Below are positions 30,554 through 39,633 of a DNA stretch of 64,000 bases, one piece after another (position 1 is the stretch's first letter; every line of letters starts with the position of its first letter). The DNA is taken from NCBI GenBank assembly GCA_029834535.1, contig JAQMWT010000377.1, positions 43,750 through 107,749 of the forward strand, in the 5' to 3' direction. The translations under genes were made by a program, and so were the position numbers. This stretch comes from Chrysophaeum taylorii. Taxonomy: Eukaryota; Sar; Pelagophyceae; Pelagomonadales; Pelagomonadaceae. The notes under the pieces were generated by a model. That model did not search any database, had not been told where the DNA came from, and worked only from the letters and a program-made list of their open reading frames with translations.

Positions 30554-31249
30554 ATGGATAATGACGTGAGCTCCTCCATCGAGGAGGACGAGGAGGAGGT
30601 AGACGCCATCGTCGAGAAGCGCGTCTTTTTATCCTGCGGCTCGTGCACCGCGCCGATCACGGCGCGCGTGAGGCTCCCGGCCTGCGCGTGTCTGCACACC
30701 AAGGAGCCATCGTCGTGTCCGTATTCCCCACGCAGCGCCCCACCCCTCATCGTGAATAGCCCGCGATCCGAGCTCCCCGTGCTGATGGCGGCGACCGGCG
30801 GCTTCCCAGCCCCTCCGTCCAAGGAGACCGTGCCCGAGTTCAAGGTCCTCCGGCTGCTAAAAAAGTACACCGACGTTATCGAGCGACGACGAATCTTGGA
30901 CTCGCCCGCCCACGAACCCTACGTGAGACGAGCAACGCTCCTCGCCGCCATTGGCGACTACGACCGCTCGCGCCGAGACGCGGCAGCGGCCATTGCCATC
31001 GCCCCCACGTCGGCCGTCGCCGCCTTCCGCTTAGGAGTTGCCGAGTACCGGCTCGGCAACTTCGACCGCGCGCTCGCAGCCTTTGCCAATGGCCTCCAGC
31101 ACGCGCCGGCCTCCAAACACCTCAACACTGCCCGTGATGCCGCGATCGCCGCTCTCCGCTCGCGACCCATGCGGCACCACCCTCTCTTCGCCTCGAGGAG
31201 GAGGAGACAACGCGCCAAATCGCCGACGTCCGCGAAGCTCTGGTCGTGA
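30554..31249 (+). CDS. Small TPR-like protein, 231 aa
   Basis: Residues about 110-205 form two or three tetratricopeptide-like helical pairs (EPYVRRATLLAAIGDYDRSR, AAFRLGVAEYRLGNFDRALA, AFANGLQHAP). The N-terminal third is acidic and Ser-rich with a Cys cluster (CGSC...CACLHTKEPSSC) that could bind a metal, but the pattern is not a known finger. A basic tail ends the protein. Probably an adaptor or scaffold; exact role unknown. It shares a 62-bp divergent promoter with the LETM1-like gene. Confidence 0.65.
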   Translation: MDNDVSSSIEEDEEEVDAIVEKRVFLSCGSCTAPITARVRLPACACLHTKEPSSCPYSPRSAPPLIVNSPRSELPVLMAATGGFPAPPSKETVPEFKVLRLLKKYTDVIERRRILDSPAHEPYVRRATLLAAIGDYDRSRRDAAAAIAIAPTSAVAAFRLGVAEYRLGNFDRALAAFANGLQHAPASKHLNTARDAAIAALRSRPMRHHPLFASRRRRQRAKSPTSAKLWS

Positions 31250-32126
31250 GGAAGGACGCGTGCCCTCCCGAGGGCGGAGACCCTCAGATTTATTCGTCAA
31301 CCATATTCTGGGCAGACTAGGGTGGCAGCCGGTAGTATCACCGACAACACGCTCGACACTCCCGTAGCAACTCCTGCCATTCTATGTAATTTAATAATGC
31401 GGAAGGATGGGGACGGGCACTCGCTACGCTCTGCTTCTTCCCTTTCGAGAGTGCGCCGGTCCAACTTGTGAACACGACAGACCGACATATATATGAAGGC
31501 TTTTTTGCCCAAGAGCTTGCTTGCTAACTACCTTCCAGTCAGTGTGGCACATCCCGAATCACGGGTGGCAGGCACACTCTGCTTCCTGGTACCAGCGTTA
31601 AGGCCACTGTATATTTCTCCCACATTCCGGCGGATGTTATCCGCCGCTACGCGAACCAAGCGGTCGACATGAGGTAGGATTTGTTCACGCGCGCCTCGCG
31701 CTTAGCGGGAATTAGTCTTTGCGCTCGTAGACGCAGCCACGACTTCTGCTGACTGACTTATTAGGCACCACCGATTATTTCGCACAAGATCCTAAGAGCC
31801 TCTGCCTGTTCGGTTCGGGACCAGACGTCGCGTCGTCGCTCAGTCGCAAAAAATTTGTCGCCAGCTCGCTCTCTTTTTGTCATCTTCATTATTTTCATCT
31901 TTTGAAGCTGTGCATGTTTGGACAGCTACAAAATTGCGCTGTCTCAACAAGAGGCCAAAAAATATGTACATTTGTGACAGATGTATCATGCGCTCAATGG
32001 CCACCAAGCTTATCAACAACGTGATGCAACGTATTCGTCTCGATCCGTTGATCGATCGATCGATCGATCGATCGATCGATCGTCTTGTTCGACATTTTGA
32101 TAGGCTATGCCTCGCGGAAATGTCGC
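31250..32126. other. Intergenic; possible decayed coding fragment and (ATCG)n repeat
   Basis: At 31565-31678 one plus frame reads protein-like (LLPGTSVKATVYFSHIP..., ending YANQAVDMR and a stop), with no start or upstream continuation; origin unknown. 32052-32082 is a (gatc)n tetranucleotide run in which every copy is palindromic. The remainder shows nothing I can assign. Confidence 0.4.
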
Positions 32127-33338
32127 TCACATTGCTTTGTTCTTGCGAATCGGCTTGACAAAGAAAACCCGAATGCCAAGGACCATCGTAAGCTCCCAGC
32201 TCACAACCACGACGAAATGCAGCCAACACACGAAGGCGAAGCCGAGCGCGACGAAAAGCATGACACGCTCGTTGACGAGCGCAGCTCCACAACACGAATT
32301 GGCGGCGGCCAACACGAGTGGCAACAGCGAGAAGCGTCGCAGCTTGTAGCCATGGCCGCACAAGTGCGCGAGCATGAGCTTGCAAGCAATGTTGCCGAAC
32401 ACGATACCGACGGCCCCGATAACCGCCCGCGGGTGGCGCTCAAGCAGTGGAAGGGTCGAGTACCGCAGCCACACGAAGACGGATGCAGTCAGCAACACGA
32501 AAGGGCCGAGCGCTCGCACAGGTGCGCCCATGCCTTTGCCCAAGCTGCGGCGCTTTCGCGCAACGTTGTGCACGTTCGAGAGCACGGTCGGAATAACCGA
32601 GAGAACAAGCAAGCCGAGCAAGATCCAGTGGCGAGCGACGACGCGCGTGATGGTGCCCGGCACGTGCACGGGCTGCAGCCAAAAGTCGGCGCCGTACACG
32701 GCCGGCAGCAGTGCGCATAACATGCCGACGAGGATACCGTCGCTCGGCCCGTTGACGACGCCAAGGACGAGCGAGCCAGCGTAGTACTCCTCCCAGGTCG
32801 CAAAAAAAAATGGCTACGGGTCAATCAGTCAGTGAGTCAGCCAGAATAATAAGAAGAAGAAGATCAAATAGCACACCGTTGCGAGCGCGAACCAGAGGAC
32901 AACGAGGTAAGCCGATCCGCCGCCGCAGCGAACGACGGCGGCCAAGACGAGCGTCAAGACGGTTACGGCAAGCGCGTCGCTGCCATGATCGCAGAGGAGG
33001 CCGAGGGGTGACGAGTTGTCCGTGCGGCGCGCCTGACGTCCGTCCAGATTGTCGAGCGTTTGGTAGGCGAATTGCGCGAAGGCGATGTAGACATAGAGCG
33101 CGGACGGAAGCGGCGATTCGAGCGAGGGACTAAAAAACACGGACAGAGCGAGCGCGACGAGGAGGAAGCAGAGGCCAGCGACGGTGATAACGTTGGGCGC
33201 AAGCCAAACCGGCAGCCACTCGACGAGGCGAACGTTCATTGGCGTGAGTACGTAGCGAAAGTAGTACGACAGGTCGCTCCCCGAGTACTTGTACTTTTTG
33301 ATGGCCTCGGCGCCGGCAGGCGTGATGTAAAAGCCCAT
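32127..33338 (-). CDS. Ethanolamine/choline phosphotransferase (CDP-alcohol phosphotransferase), 2 exons, 382 aa
   Basis: Last step of the Kennedy pathway: transfer of phosphoethanolamine or phosphocholine from the CDP form to diacylglycerol in the ER membrane. Exon 1 is 33338-32877 and exon 2 is 32813-32127; the intron is 63 bp, phase 0. Start MGFYITPAGAEAIKKYKYSG is typical. The catalytic motif DG-x2-AR-x8-G-x3-D-x3-D is present (DNLDGRQARRTDNSSPLGLLCDHGSD). After splicing the conserved ATWEEYYAG...GVVNGPSDG follows, then seven or so hydrophobic helices. Length fits the EPT1/CPT1 family; the substrate cannot be told from sequence. A TTG-started extension to 33377 is unlikely. Confidence 0.92.
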
Positions 33339-33511
33339 CGACACCCGAACTTTGCTGCTGCAGCGAGCGCCCGACAAGTACCAACTTTTAGAAAATCACG
33401 GCGTGTCGATGGTGTACAGCAGCAGCATTTCGGCGAGAACGAGTCAGGGCTTGGCGTAGGTTCGGGGTCTCCAGTCATCGCTTTGAGGCAAAGCTCAACG
33501 TCACTTCACGC

Positions 33512-34510
33512 ATGGTGGTCGTGACGTGGCTGCTGGTCTTCGCAGGTGGCGCGAGGGCCTTCAGCAATCCGAGCGTGCCGTGCGCCAGGCGCGCGTTGCC
33601 GAGGCTTGCGGCCATCGATGTGTCGCCCGAGAGACGAAACCTGCGCGGCGTCTTTGGCCGCGTGGCTGCACCCACTGCGCGCGTCGCGAGCGCGTGCACG
33701 GCGGCTTTCAGGGTCGACCCGATCTCGCAGGTTGTCGCGCTCGTGACGGCCATGTCGTCGTTTCTGGCCTCTAGAAGCCCGCTCTTTGTTGCGTCGGGCT
33801 ACGTGTGCATTGTCGTATTTCTCGCGTTCGTGCCTATCCAAGACGCTTTGACGCGCGTCGTCTTTGCCGCGTTTTCTGCGCTCGGCCTGGAGCTCGTCAC
33901 GCAGCCGACCAAAGCGGAAGATCCCAAGCTGCCACCCAAGGATTCCGTCGATCCGCCCGTAGAGCCGTCTGTGGCACCGCCGCCTCCCAAGGCGGTGGTG
34001 AAGGAGACGCCCAAAGTGGATCCAGAGGATCCCTCGCCCAAAGCGATGGTTCCGGAGGCGGCGCCGCCGCCTCCCGCTCCCAAAGTGGTCGCCCCACCAC
34101 CGCCTATCCCGGAGCCCATTGTTGTCGAGCCGGTCGTCGTGCCCGTACCGCCACCACCGCGATCCAAGCGCGTCTCGAATAAGGACCTTCTCGGGACGTG
34201 GCGATTCAACGACGGGAACGAGGTAGAGCTCGCACGGGACGGCCGAGCGAATACATCTCCCACGTTTTCATCGCGCACGACCTGGCGACTCAAGGGCGAT
34301 GACCTCGAGATCGACCTCGAGTGTCCGAAGACCTTACCATCGGGTGCGTTCGGAGGTTCCACGCCGGTCCAAGTGTCGGGCAAGGTCACGAACTACACGT
34401 TCAGAGGTACCCGTCGCTCTGCCGTACTCGGTTTCTATTCCGAAGACGAAGTCACGATGACGCGCGTTGCTACGCCAACCCTCACCGAGCGCGTCTCTGT
34501 CTCCGAGTGA
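33512..34510 (+). CDS. Plastid-type secretory protein with Pro-rich linker, 332 aa
   Basis: The N-terminal signal peptide MVVVTWLLVFAGGARAF has cleavage predicted at ARA|FSNP. An Arg/Ser/Pro-rich stretch without acidic residues follows. This is the ASAFAP-type bipartite plastid presequence of heterokont-like algae. Two hydrophobic helices lie at about residues 75-120. A Pro/Val/Lys-rich linker (about 135-225, many PPP runs) leads to a C-terminal domain starting DLLGTWRFNDGNEVEL and ending in beta-rich sequence. That domain resembles a small lipocalin-like or 'LxGxW' fold, but I cannot name it. Probably a plastid membrane-anchored protein; function unknown. Intronless. Confidence 0.7.
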   Translation: MVVVTWLLVFAGGARAFSNPSVPCARRALPRLAAIDVSPERRNLRGVFGRVAAPTARVASACTAAFRVDPISQVVALVTAMSSFLASRSPLFVASGYVCIVVFLAFVPIQDALTRVVFAAFSALGLELVTQPTKAEDPKLPPKDSVDPPVEPSVAPPPPKAVVKETPKVDPEDPSPKAMVPEAAPPPPAPKVVAPPPPIPEPIVVEPVVVPVPPPPRSKRVSNKDLLGTWRFNDGNEVELARDGRANTSPTFSSRTTWRLKGDDLEIDLECPKTLPSGAFGGSTPVQVSGKVTNYTFRGTRRSAVLGFYSEDEVTMTRVATPTLTERVSVSE

Positions 34511-35920
34511 AGAGCTTCCACGCGCGCGCAGGACATCGATCGTTAAGAGACCGCCCGCCTTCACTTCCACGAAAGAAAGGGCGTTTTGAACACGCGCATG
34601 CATCACGGTAGCCGAAGACCGCAGACGGAGGTGTGTAGTACCGAAAACGAAAGGGGGTTAGGTGCGACACTTTTGAGTCTGTAATAAAAAGCTTTCATGA
34701 TGTTTTTCAGTCGGAGATCTGGAGCGAGCTTTTTTGCACCAGCGGATACTATTCATGGAAGTTGTCTTGGACCCTTAGGCACGTCGCAAAAACTGCGCTT
34801 ATGAGTTGTGTCGATGCCAGTTCCTATTCTTGGGTACATACGGCACTTGGCATACGCTGCCTCGTGTGTTCTGCTTGCATGCACCGTGCTTTCCTTACCA
34901 AATGTCCCCAGAGTCAGCGGCGCCGTTGCATCTTCTCGGCTGCTGCTGCGTCTCACCGCTCCTCGTGAGGACGGGACCGAGTCTCGTGACCGAGGACGCG
35001 CAGTCGTACGATAGATAGATATTCAGGAAGGCGATGCGCTCTGGGACTTCAACGGCCTAGGCAAAAAATTAGAATCATATACTTTAGTAGTGTGTGTGCG
35101 TCAGAAAGTAAATCTAAATCCTCCGAACACGGAAAGTTTCCAGCTCACACAGGCTTCATTTGTTCCGCCTGACGCGGAAACGAAACGGTGTGGGAGAAGA
35201 AAGAATCACGAACGAGGAAAAGAAGAACCGGATTCTCGCCGCCGTAGCAGAGACCGACACGAATGGTCGATGGATCACTGACGAGGCACTCTTGGCGCGC
35301 CGTGAGCTTGCGAGGCTTTGAAGAGGTTTATTTGGCGGTCTGCACGGCGCTCTAGATTGGGCTGCCCTCCCAGTCACACCGACCGGCTGTGCATTACGAC
35401 GCCTTTTTTCGGTGGCAACCGCACAGTGTAGTGAGCACCACGTCAGGAAGACACCCAACACTAGATTTATCTTCATGGGATATAAAAGAGGGAGGCACAC
35501 TACTACGGCTTGTCCATCTCACTCTGACTTTAACTTACTTTGCGCGGCAACGAGGAACGTCGATACCTCCTGAAAAACAGCGGGGGGGGGCTTCCTTCCG
35601 TACGGTTCCGGTGATCAATGGTCGTTTTTGAGGAGACAACCACATCGGCCACTGCGTCCGATACGTCTGCCCTTCCACATACGCGCCGCGACGTTTCCGA
35701 GCGAGCGAGCTCCGCAGGAACGCGAATCGCCGTCGTTTGGAGGACTCGCTGCCGTTTGGTAGACTTGCGCCGCGCCATTTAGACGCCGCCATCGCGGTAC
35801 TCGGGAGCTCGTGGTCTCCATGCTTGAGGCCGTTGTGAGGTTTGAGACCTCAGGAAGCCAGCCGAACTGTTAGAATCCAAGGTGCCGTGCGGGCAGCACA
35901 CTGGCGATATATACGGCCTT
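34511..35920. other. 1.4-kb region without a supported gene
   Basis: Only short frames. Two are worth recording. A minus frame with ATG at 35476 starts MKINLVLGVFLTWCSLHC, a signal-like N-terminus, and runs to 35156 (107 aa). A minus frame runs from 35778 to 35530 (MARRKSTKRQRVL..., 82 aa). Neither has a recognisable domain. A TATAAAAG lies at about 35481-35488 on the plus strand. A (GATA)-like short run is near 35010. Confidence 0.35.
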
Positions 35921-36577
35921 CTAGAGTTCCTTAGCTGTACTACGAGGGATGAGGGGTCGGGGATGGTGGCCGAGTATTCTCTTAATTTTTTCCGTGAGAA
36001 GAAAGACACCAATCGTGAAGGCGCGCGTCCAGTATGTAATTTTTGTCTTGGCGTAACTGAAACCGCCGTACCTTAAGACGGGTATGGCGGCGCCAAACTT
36101 GAGTACGAGCACGAGGAGTTTGTGCTGGTCTGCGAAGGCGTCGACGGCCTGGTAAAGCTGGGTGTCGGCGATGACGGTCCTCAATTTCGGCTGGATACCA
36201 AAATAGGTGAAGGCCATCATAGCCACTTGTCCACTCGTGACCCACGCGAATATTGAATGCGTATCGGCGATCGACTTCATCGCCGCGCAGAGCTCGTCTG
36301 CCACGGGCCTCGTCGCCGTGTTGGCGAGGAGGCCTTTGAGTTTGTGGGCCGCATCCAACAGGAATACGCCGAAGGCAAACTCGTCGAGACAGGTGACGAT
36401 CGACGCCTGGAACACTAACTGGCTCGCGCCGAGGGCGAGGAAGGCGCGCCCGCTGAATCGCAGCGCGCTCGCCGAAGCCTCGAGCGCCGCCCGGTTATCG
36501 CGCACGAATTTTGCGTTGTCTGTTCGCACGGCGTGTGCCCGATAATCGGCGAGGGGGTCTACGGGAGGATGTATCAT
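35921..36577 (-). CDS. Unrecognised helical membrane protein, 218 aa
   Basis: From the ATG at 36577 (MIHPPVDPLADYR). Hydrophobic helices are predicted at about residues 45-72 (FLALGASQLVFQASIVTC...), 112-128 (IFAWVTSGQVAMMAFTYF), 150-175 (LLVLVLKFGAAIPVLRYGG) and 185-200. The helices are amphipathic and Ala/Phe-rich, and the C-terminus is basic. No family recognised. Its start codon is only 32 bp from that of the divergent peptide deformylase gene, so both must share a tiny promoter. An in-frame extension upstream overlaps that gene and is unlikely. Confidence 0.6.
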   Translation of the reverse strand: MIHPPVDPLADYRAHAVRTDNAKFVRDNRAALEASASALRFSGRAFLALGASQLVFQASIVTCLDEFAFGVFLLDAAHKLKGLLANTATRPVADELCAAMKSIADTHSIFAWVTSGQVAMMAFTYFGIQPKLRTVIADTQLYQAVDAFADQHKLLVLVLKFGAAIPVLRYGGFSYAKTKITYWTRAFTIGVFLLTEKIKRILGHHPRPLIPRSTAKEL

Positions 36578-36609
36578 GGCATCGCAACAACGCGTGTTAC
36601 GCGACCTTG

Positions 36610-37257
36610 ATGAGGGTAAGCATAATGCATCTCGAGGTGGGGAGAAGATTCTTGATTTTCGCCTTAGCCCAGCCGCCCGCTTGGGTCGGGACGCGGTTGC
36701 GTGTCGAGTCGGTCCACGAGTTCGCCCAACACCCACAACACCGCTTTGCACGGTACCCAGACCCCACATTGCGACTCGTTGCCAAGCCCGTGACCGCCTT
36801 CGACTCTGACTTGCGAGTCACGGCAGCCGCCCTGATCGAGATAGGAAAAGAGGTCGGCGCCGTCGGCCTCGCCGCGACGCAGTGCGGCATCGACGCCCAG
36901 CTCGTCGTGCTTGGCGACAGCGTCTTCGTCAACCCAAAGATCGTCGAACGCAGCGACGAAGTGCGAATGGTAGCGTGGCGCGAGCGTTGCCTCGTCCTGC
37001 CGCCGGATGTCGAGGTCGAAACCCTCCGCGATGTTTGGATCGTCGTCTCCGCAACGGACCTCCGGGGCCATCCCTTCACCCAGGCGTTTCAGGGCGAACT
37101 CGCGCGCGCGATGCAACACGAAATCGACCACGCGCGAGGCATTCTCATCGTAGACCACTCCGCGAACCTCGTCCACTCCGCTCTCTATCCCCGGCTCGCC
37201 GACCTCGAGGCCCCTTTCCACGCGGAACGACGACACCGCGCCTGGGCGCGCCACTAA
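36610..37257 (+). CDS. Peptide deformylase, organelle-type, 215 aa
   Basis: Removes the N-formyl group from nascent organellar proteins. The three family motifs are present: VGLAATQCG (motif 1), RERCLVLPPD (motif 2, Cys metal ligand; the usual EGC glycine is Arg here) and QHEIDHARGIL (HExDH, two His ligands and the catalytic Glu). The N-terminus (MRVSIMHLEVGRRFLIFALAQPPAW) has a short hydrophobic segment, which fits targeting to plastid or mitochondrion. I chose ATG 36610; an upstream in-frame ATG at 36511 would overlap the divergent gene. The motif-2 change may alter the active-site loop. Confidence 0.85.
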   Translation: MRVSIMHLEVGRRFLIFALAQPPAWVGTRLRVESVHEFAQHPQHRFARYPDPTLRLVAKPVTAFDSDLRVTAAALIEIGKEVGAVGLAATQCGIDAQLVVLGDSVFVNPKIVERSDEVRMVAWRERCLVLPPDVEVETLRDVWIVVSATDLRGHPFTQAFQGELARAMQHEIDHARGILIVDHSANLVHSALYPRLADLEAPFHAERRHRAWARH

Positions 37258-38831
37258 CCCTCTTGTGCCCCTCGGACAACGCGAGGGATTTTCCGGCTGC
37301 CACGATGTCAGGAGGGAGTACTCTCTCGCCCATCCCCAACGTCGGTAGTATCAATAATCTTGCTCATAAACGATGCCGGGCCACCCTAATCTGTGACAAT
37401 GTTTCCCTGCGTCCTATGGTTTATGTTGACGATGTCCTCCTCCTCCCTGCTTCAATCTTCGATTTCTTGGAATTGCTTAACCTACCGTGCGGGATGTGCC
37501 ATGCGAAACGGTATAAGTATCTACTTCGAAGACAGCCTCGATTTGCACATCGAATAACTTGCTACGATACATCAAACCACACTGCTGTTCTTCGCCTTCT
37601 GGTCTCTGACTATACACGCAACGGTGGTTTTGGCCGCTTGCACCTCAACTACCCGAAATCGCCCTGACGGCTTCATGAAGCGAAGTAATAATAAGCTGTC
37701 GCCAAACTTAAAAAAGCCGTGAACTCAAACTTAAAGAAGCCGTGAACTCCCCCTGCGACTTACATCGTTTCCTGCTTGATACTCCAACCGCTGTCCTTGT
37801 CGCCCAAGCTCCAGCCTCAACTCGGGTTCTGATATTTTGCTTGGTATCGTAGTGACCTCGCAACACTATGCGGCCACGGGTCATCCGCATGTTCCGCTTT
37901 GCCACACGTCAGCGGCTTTAGCTGAGCTTAGTATCTCCAGTCGAGAGGTCTTGGTTGTTGCGCAGAGCCTTCGCCCCCATGGCATCCCGACTGTCTTCGG
38001 ACGCTCTTCCGTTCCTTGGCTCAAATCCGTCCTGGACCGAATCCCACTAAGCATGGAGCGTTGGTTCCACTCCAGCTAGCTGTTGGATTCGGGTGGCCTG
38101 GTACCTCAATAAGGGGAAGTCGTCGCGCACTGCGTGCATTCGCGACGTAAAGGCGAATATCAGGTATAGCCCACTTGCCCGCGTCGTTTATGCCCCGCAG
38201 TCCTCAGAACCCCGCTCTCTCTCATGCCCCCTCCTTTTATCTTGCTCGCCGACTGCTCACCGTCAGGGTCGTCGCCGCGAGATTCGGTGACGCCTAGCGT
38301 GTTCCCTTGCCCTCTTGGAAGAAGGCCCCTGATGGTTTCTTTCCGCGCTGGTTCTGGAGATACGAGTGATCAGCGGCTTTGGGTATGTCCAGTTGCTGCT
38401 GTTGCCCCGCTCGGCAGGACTTCCGCAACCCACCCTCCCCATACATATATATATCGGGATCCCCTCCTTCTTGGATGCGCCCCGCCGTACAAATGCCGCC
38501 CTGGCTGTCGATCTTGATCGCCGTGTGCCGACTTTCCAATATACCTACCTGTGTTCGGCCTCGAAACGCTCTCATAACAGTCAACAAAGTCCTTCCTGTT
38601 CATCCGTCATCGTTCATCACGTTGGGTGCTTCTCGTACTCCTCCGTTACCTTCTTCTCCTCTCTTCCCTTGTGTGCGGTCTCGGAGTGCTCTTCTGACCG
38701 TCCCTGCTGCGCTTTTCCAAGCTCTCATGCCGATTCCCAGGCAGCCATCTCGATAACATAGAAGGGTGCACGGCTTCTTCGGGAGAGAAGCGGGCAAGAT
38801 TGTATTGCGACCCTTTTCCGATACGGTTGCA
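37258..38831 (+). pseudogene. Decayed reverse-transcriptase element
   Basis: At about 37316-37667 the plus frame reads LSPIPNVGS...LICDNVSLRPMVYVDDVLLLPASIF, with the RT catalytic box YVDD followed by hydrophobic residues, then CYDTSNHTAVLRLLVSDYTR. It has no start and ends in a stop. Downstream, 37740-38250, several frames read protein-like (LLDTPTAVLVAQAPASTRVLIF; GHGSSACSALPHVSGFS) but are broken by stops and frame changes. Family is uncertain; non-LTR-like is my best guess. The rest of the stretch up to the next gene shows nothing else. Confidence 0.5.
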
Positions 38832-39602
38832 ATGGACGAAGTCACGCTGCATCGCAGAGTGTGCGTGGGGTTTGTGGCGTCGATGGTATTGTGCGGCGTG
38901 CCACTGTTCGCCGGCGTCGCCGCGCCTTATGGGCGGTATCATCAAGAGCGCGCGCTGGGGTTGCGGTATGGTTGGCCCGTAGACGCGCGCGTCGCGTGGT
39001 TCGTGCAAGAGGTTCCGAGCCTGATCGTGCCGTTTCTCGTGCGACGCGACGACGAGGTCCTGTCGAGCCCGGTCAACCGCGCGCTCTTGTTCCTGTTCGT
39101 CGCGCACTACGCGCACCGGTCCCTCGTTTTCCCGTTCCGAATACGCGGCGGCAAGCCGACGCCCGCGGTCACCGCCGCCTGCGCCTTCGCGTACACGGCG
39201 GTGAACGGCTTCATCCAGGGACAGTATCTTGCGGCGCTTCATCGCTTTCCCGACGAATTGCGGGGGACATTCTTCGTCGGCGTGGCGGCTTTTGTGGCGG
39301 GTTTCGCGATCTGCGCGCACTCGGACGGGATCTTGAGGGACCTAAGACGCGACGGGAGCACGGGCTACGCGATTCCCCGAGGTGGTTTTTTCGACTTTGT
39401 CTCCTGCGCCAACTACTTTGGCGAAATTCTGGAGTGGGTGGGCTACGCTATCGCTATGAATGGCGCCTATCCGGGTCTCGCCTGCGCGGCCGGTACCGCG
39501 CTCAACCTCATCCCGCGAGCGCTGCGCCATCACAACTGGTACAAGGCGAAGTTCGACGACTACCCAAAATCGCGACGCGCCATCATCCCTTTTGTGTGGT
39601 GA
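38832..39602 (+). CDS. Steroid 5-alpha-reductase family protein (SRD5A1/DET2-like), 256 aa
   Basis: NADPH-dependent reduction of a steroid or enoyl-lipid double bond in the ER membrane. The C-terminal half is highly characteristic: GYAIPRGGFFDFVSCANYFGEILEWVGYA (NADPH-binding region), AGTALNLIPRA, and HHNWYKAKFDDYPKSRRAIIPF at the end. About six hydrophobic segments. Typical length for the family (~255-260 aa). I use ATG 38832 (MDEVTLHRR); the frame extends upstream only to a GTG. In algae the natural substrate is unknown (sterol intermediates likely). Confidence 0.9.
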   Translation: MDEVTLHRRVCVGFVASMVLCGVPLFAGVAAPYGRYHQERALGLRYGWPVDARVAWFVQEVPSLIVPFLVRRDDEVLSSPVNRALLFLFVAHYAHRSLVFPFRIRGGKPTPAVTAACAFAYTAVNGFIQGQYLAALHRFPDELRGTFFVGVAAFVAGFAICAHSDGILRDLRRDGSTGYAIPRGGFFDFVSCANYFGEILEWVGYAIAMNGAYPGLACAAGTALNLIPRALRHHNWYKAKFDDYPKSRRAIIPFVW

Positions 39603-39633
39603 GACGAGAGCTGTAAAAAACACGCGCGCGTCC

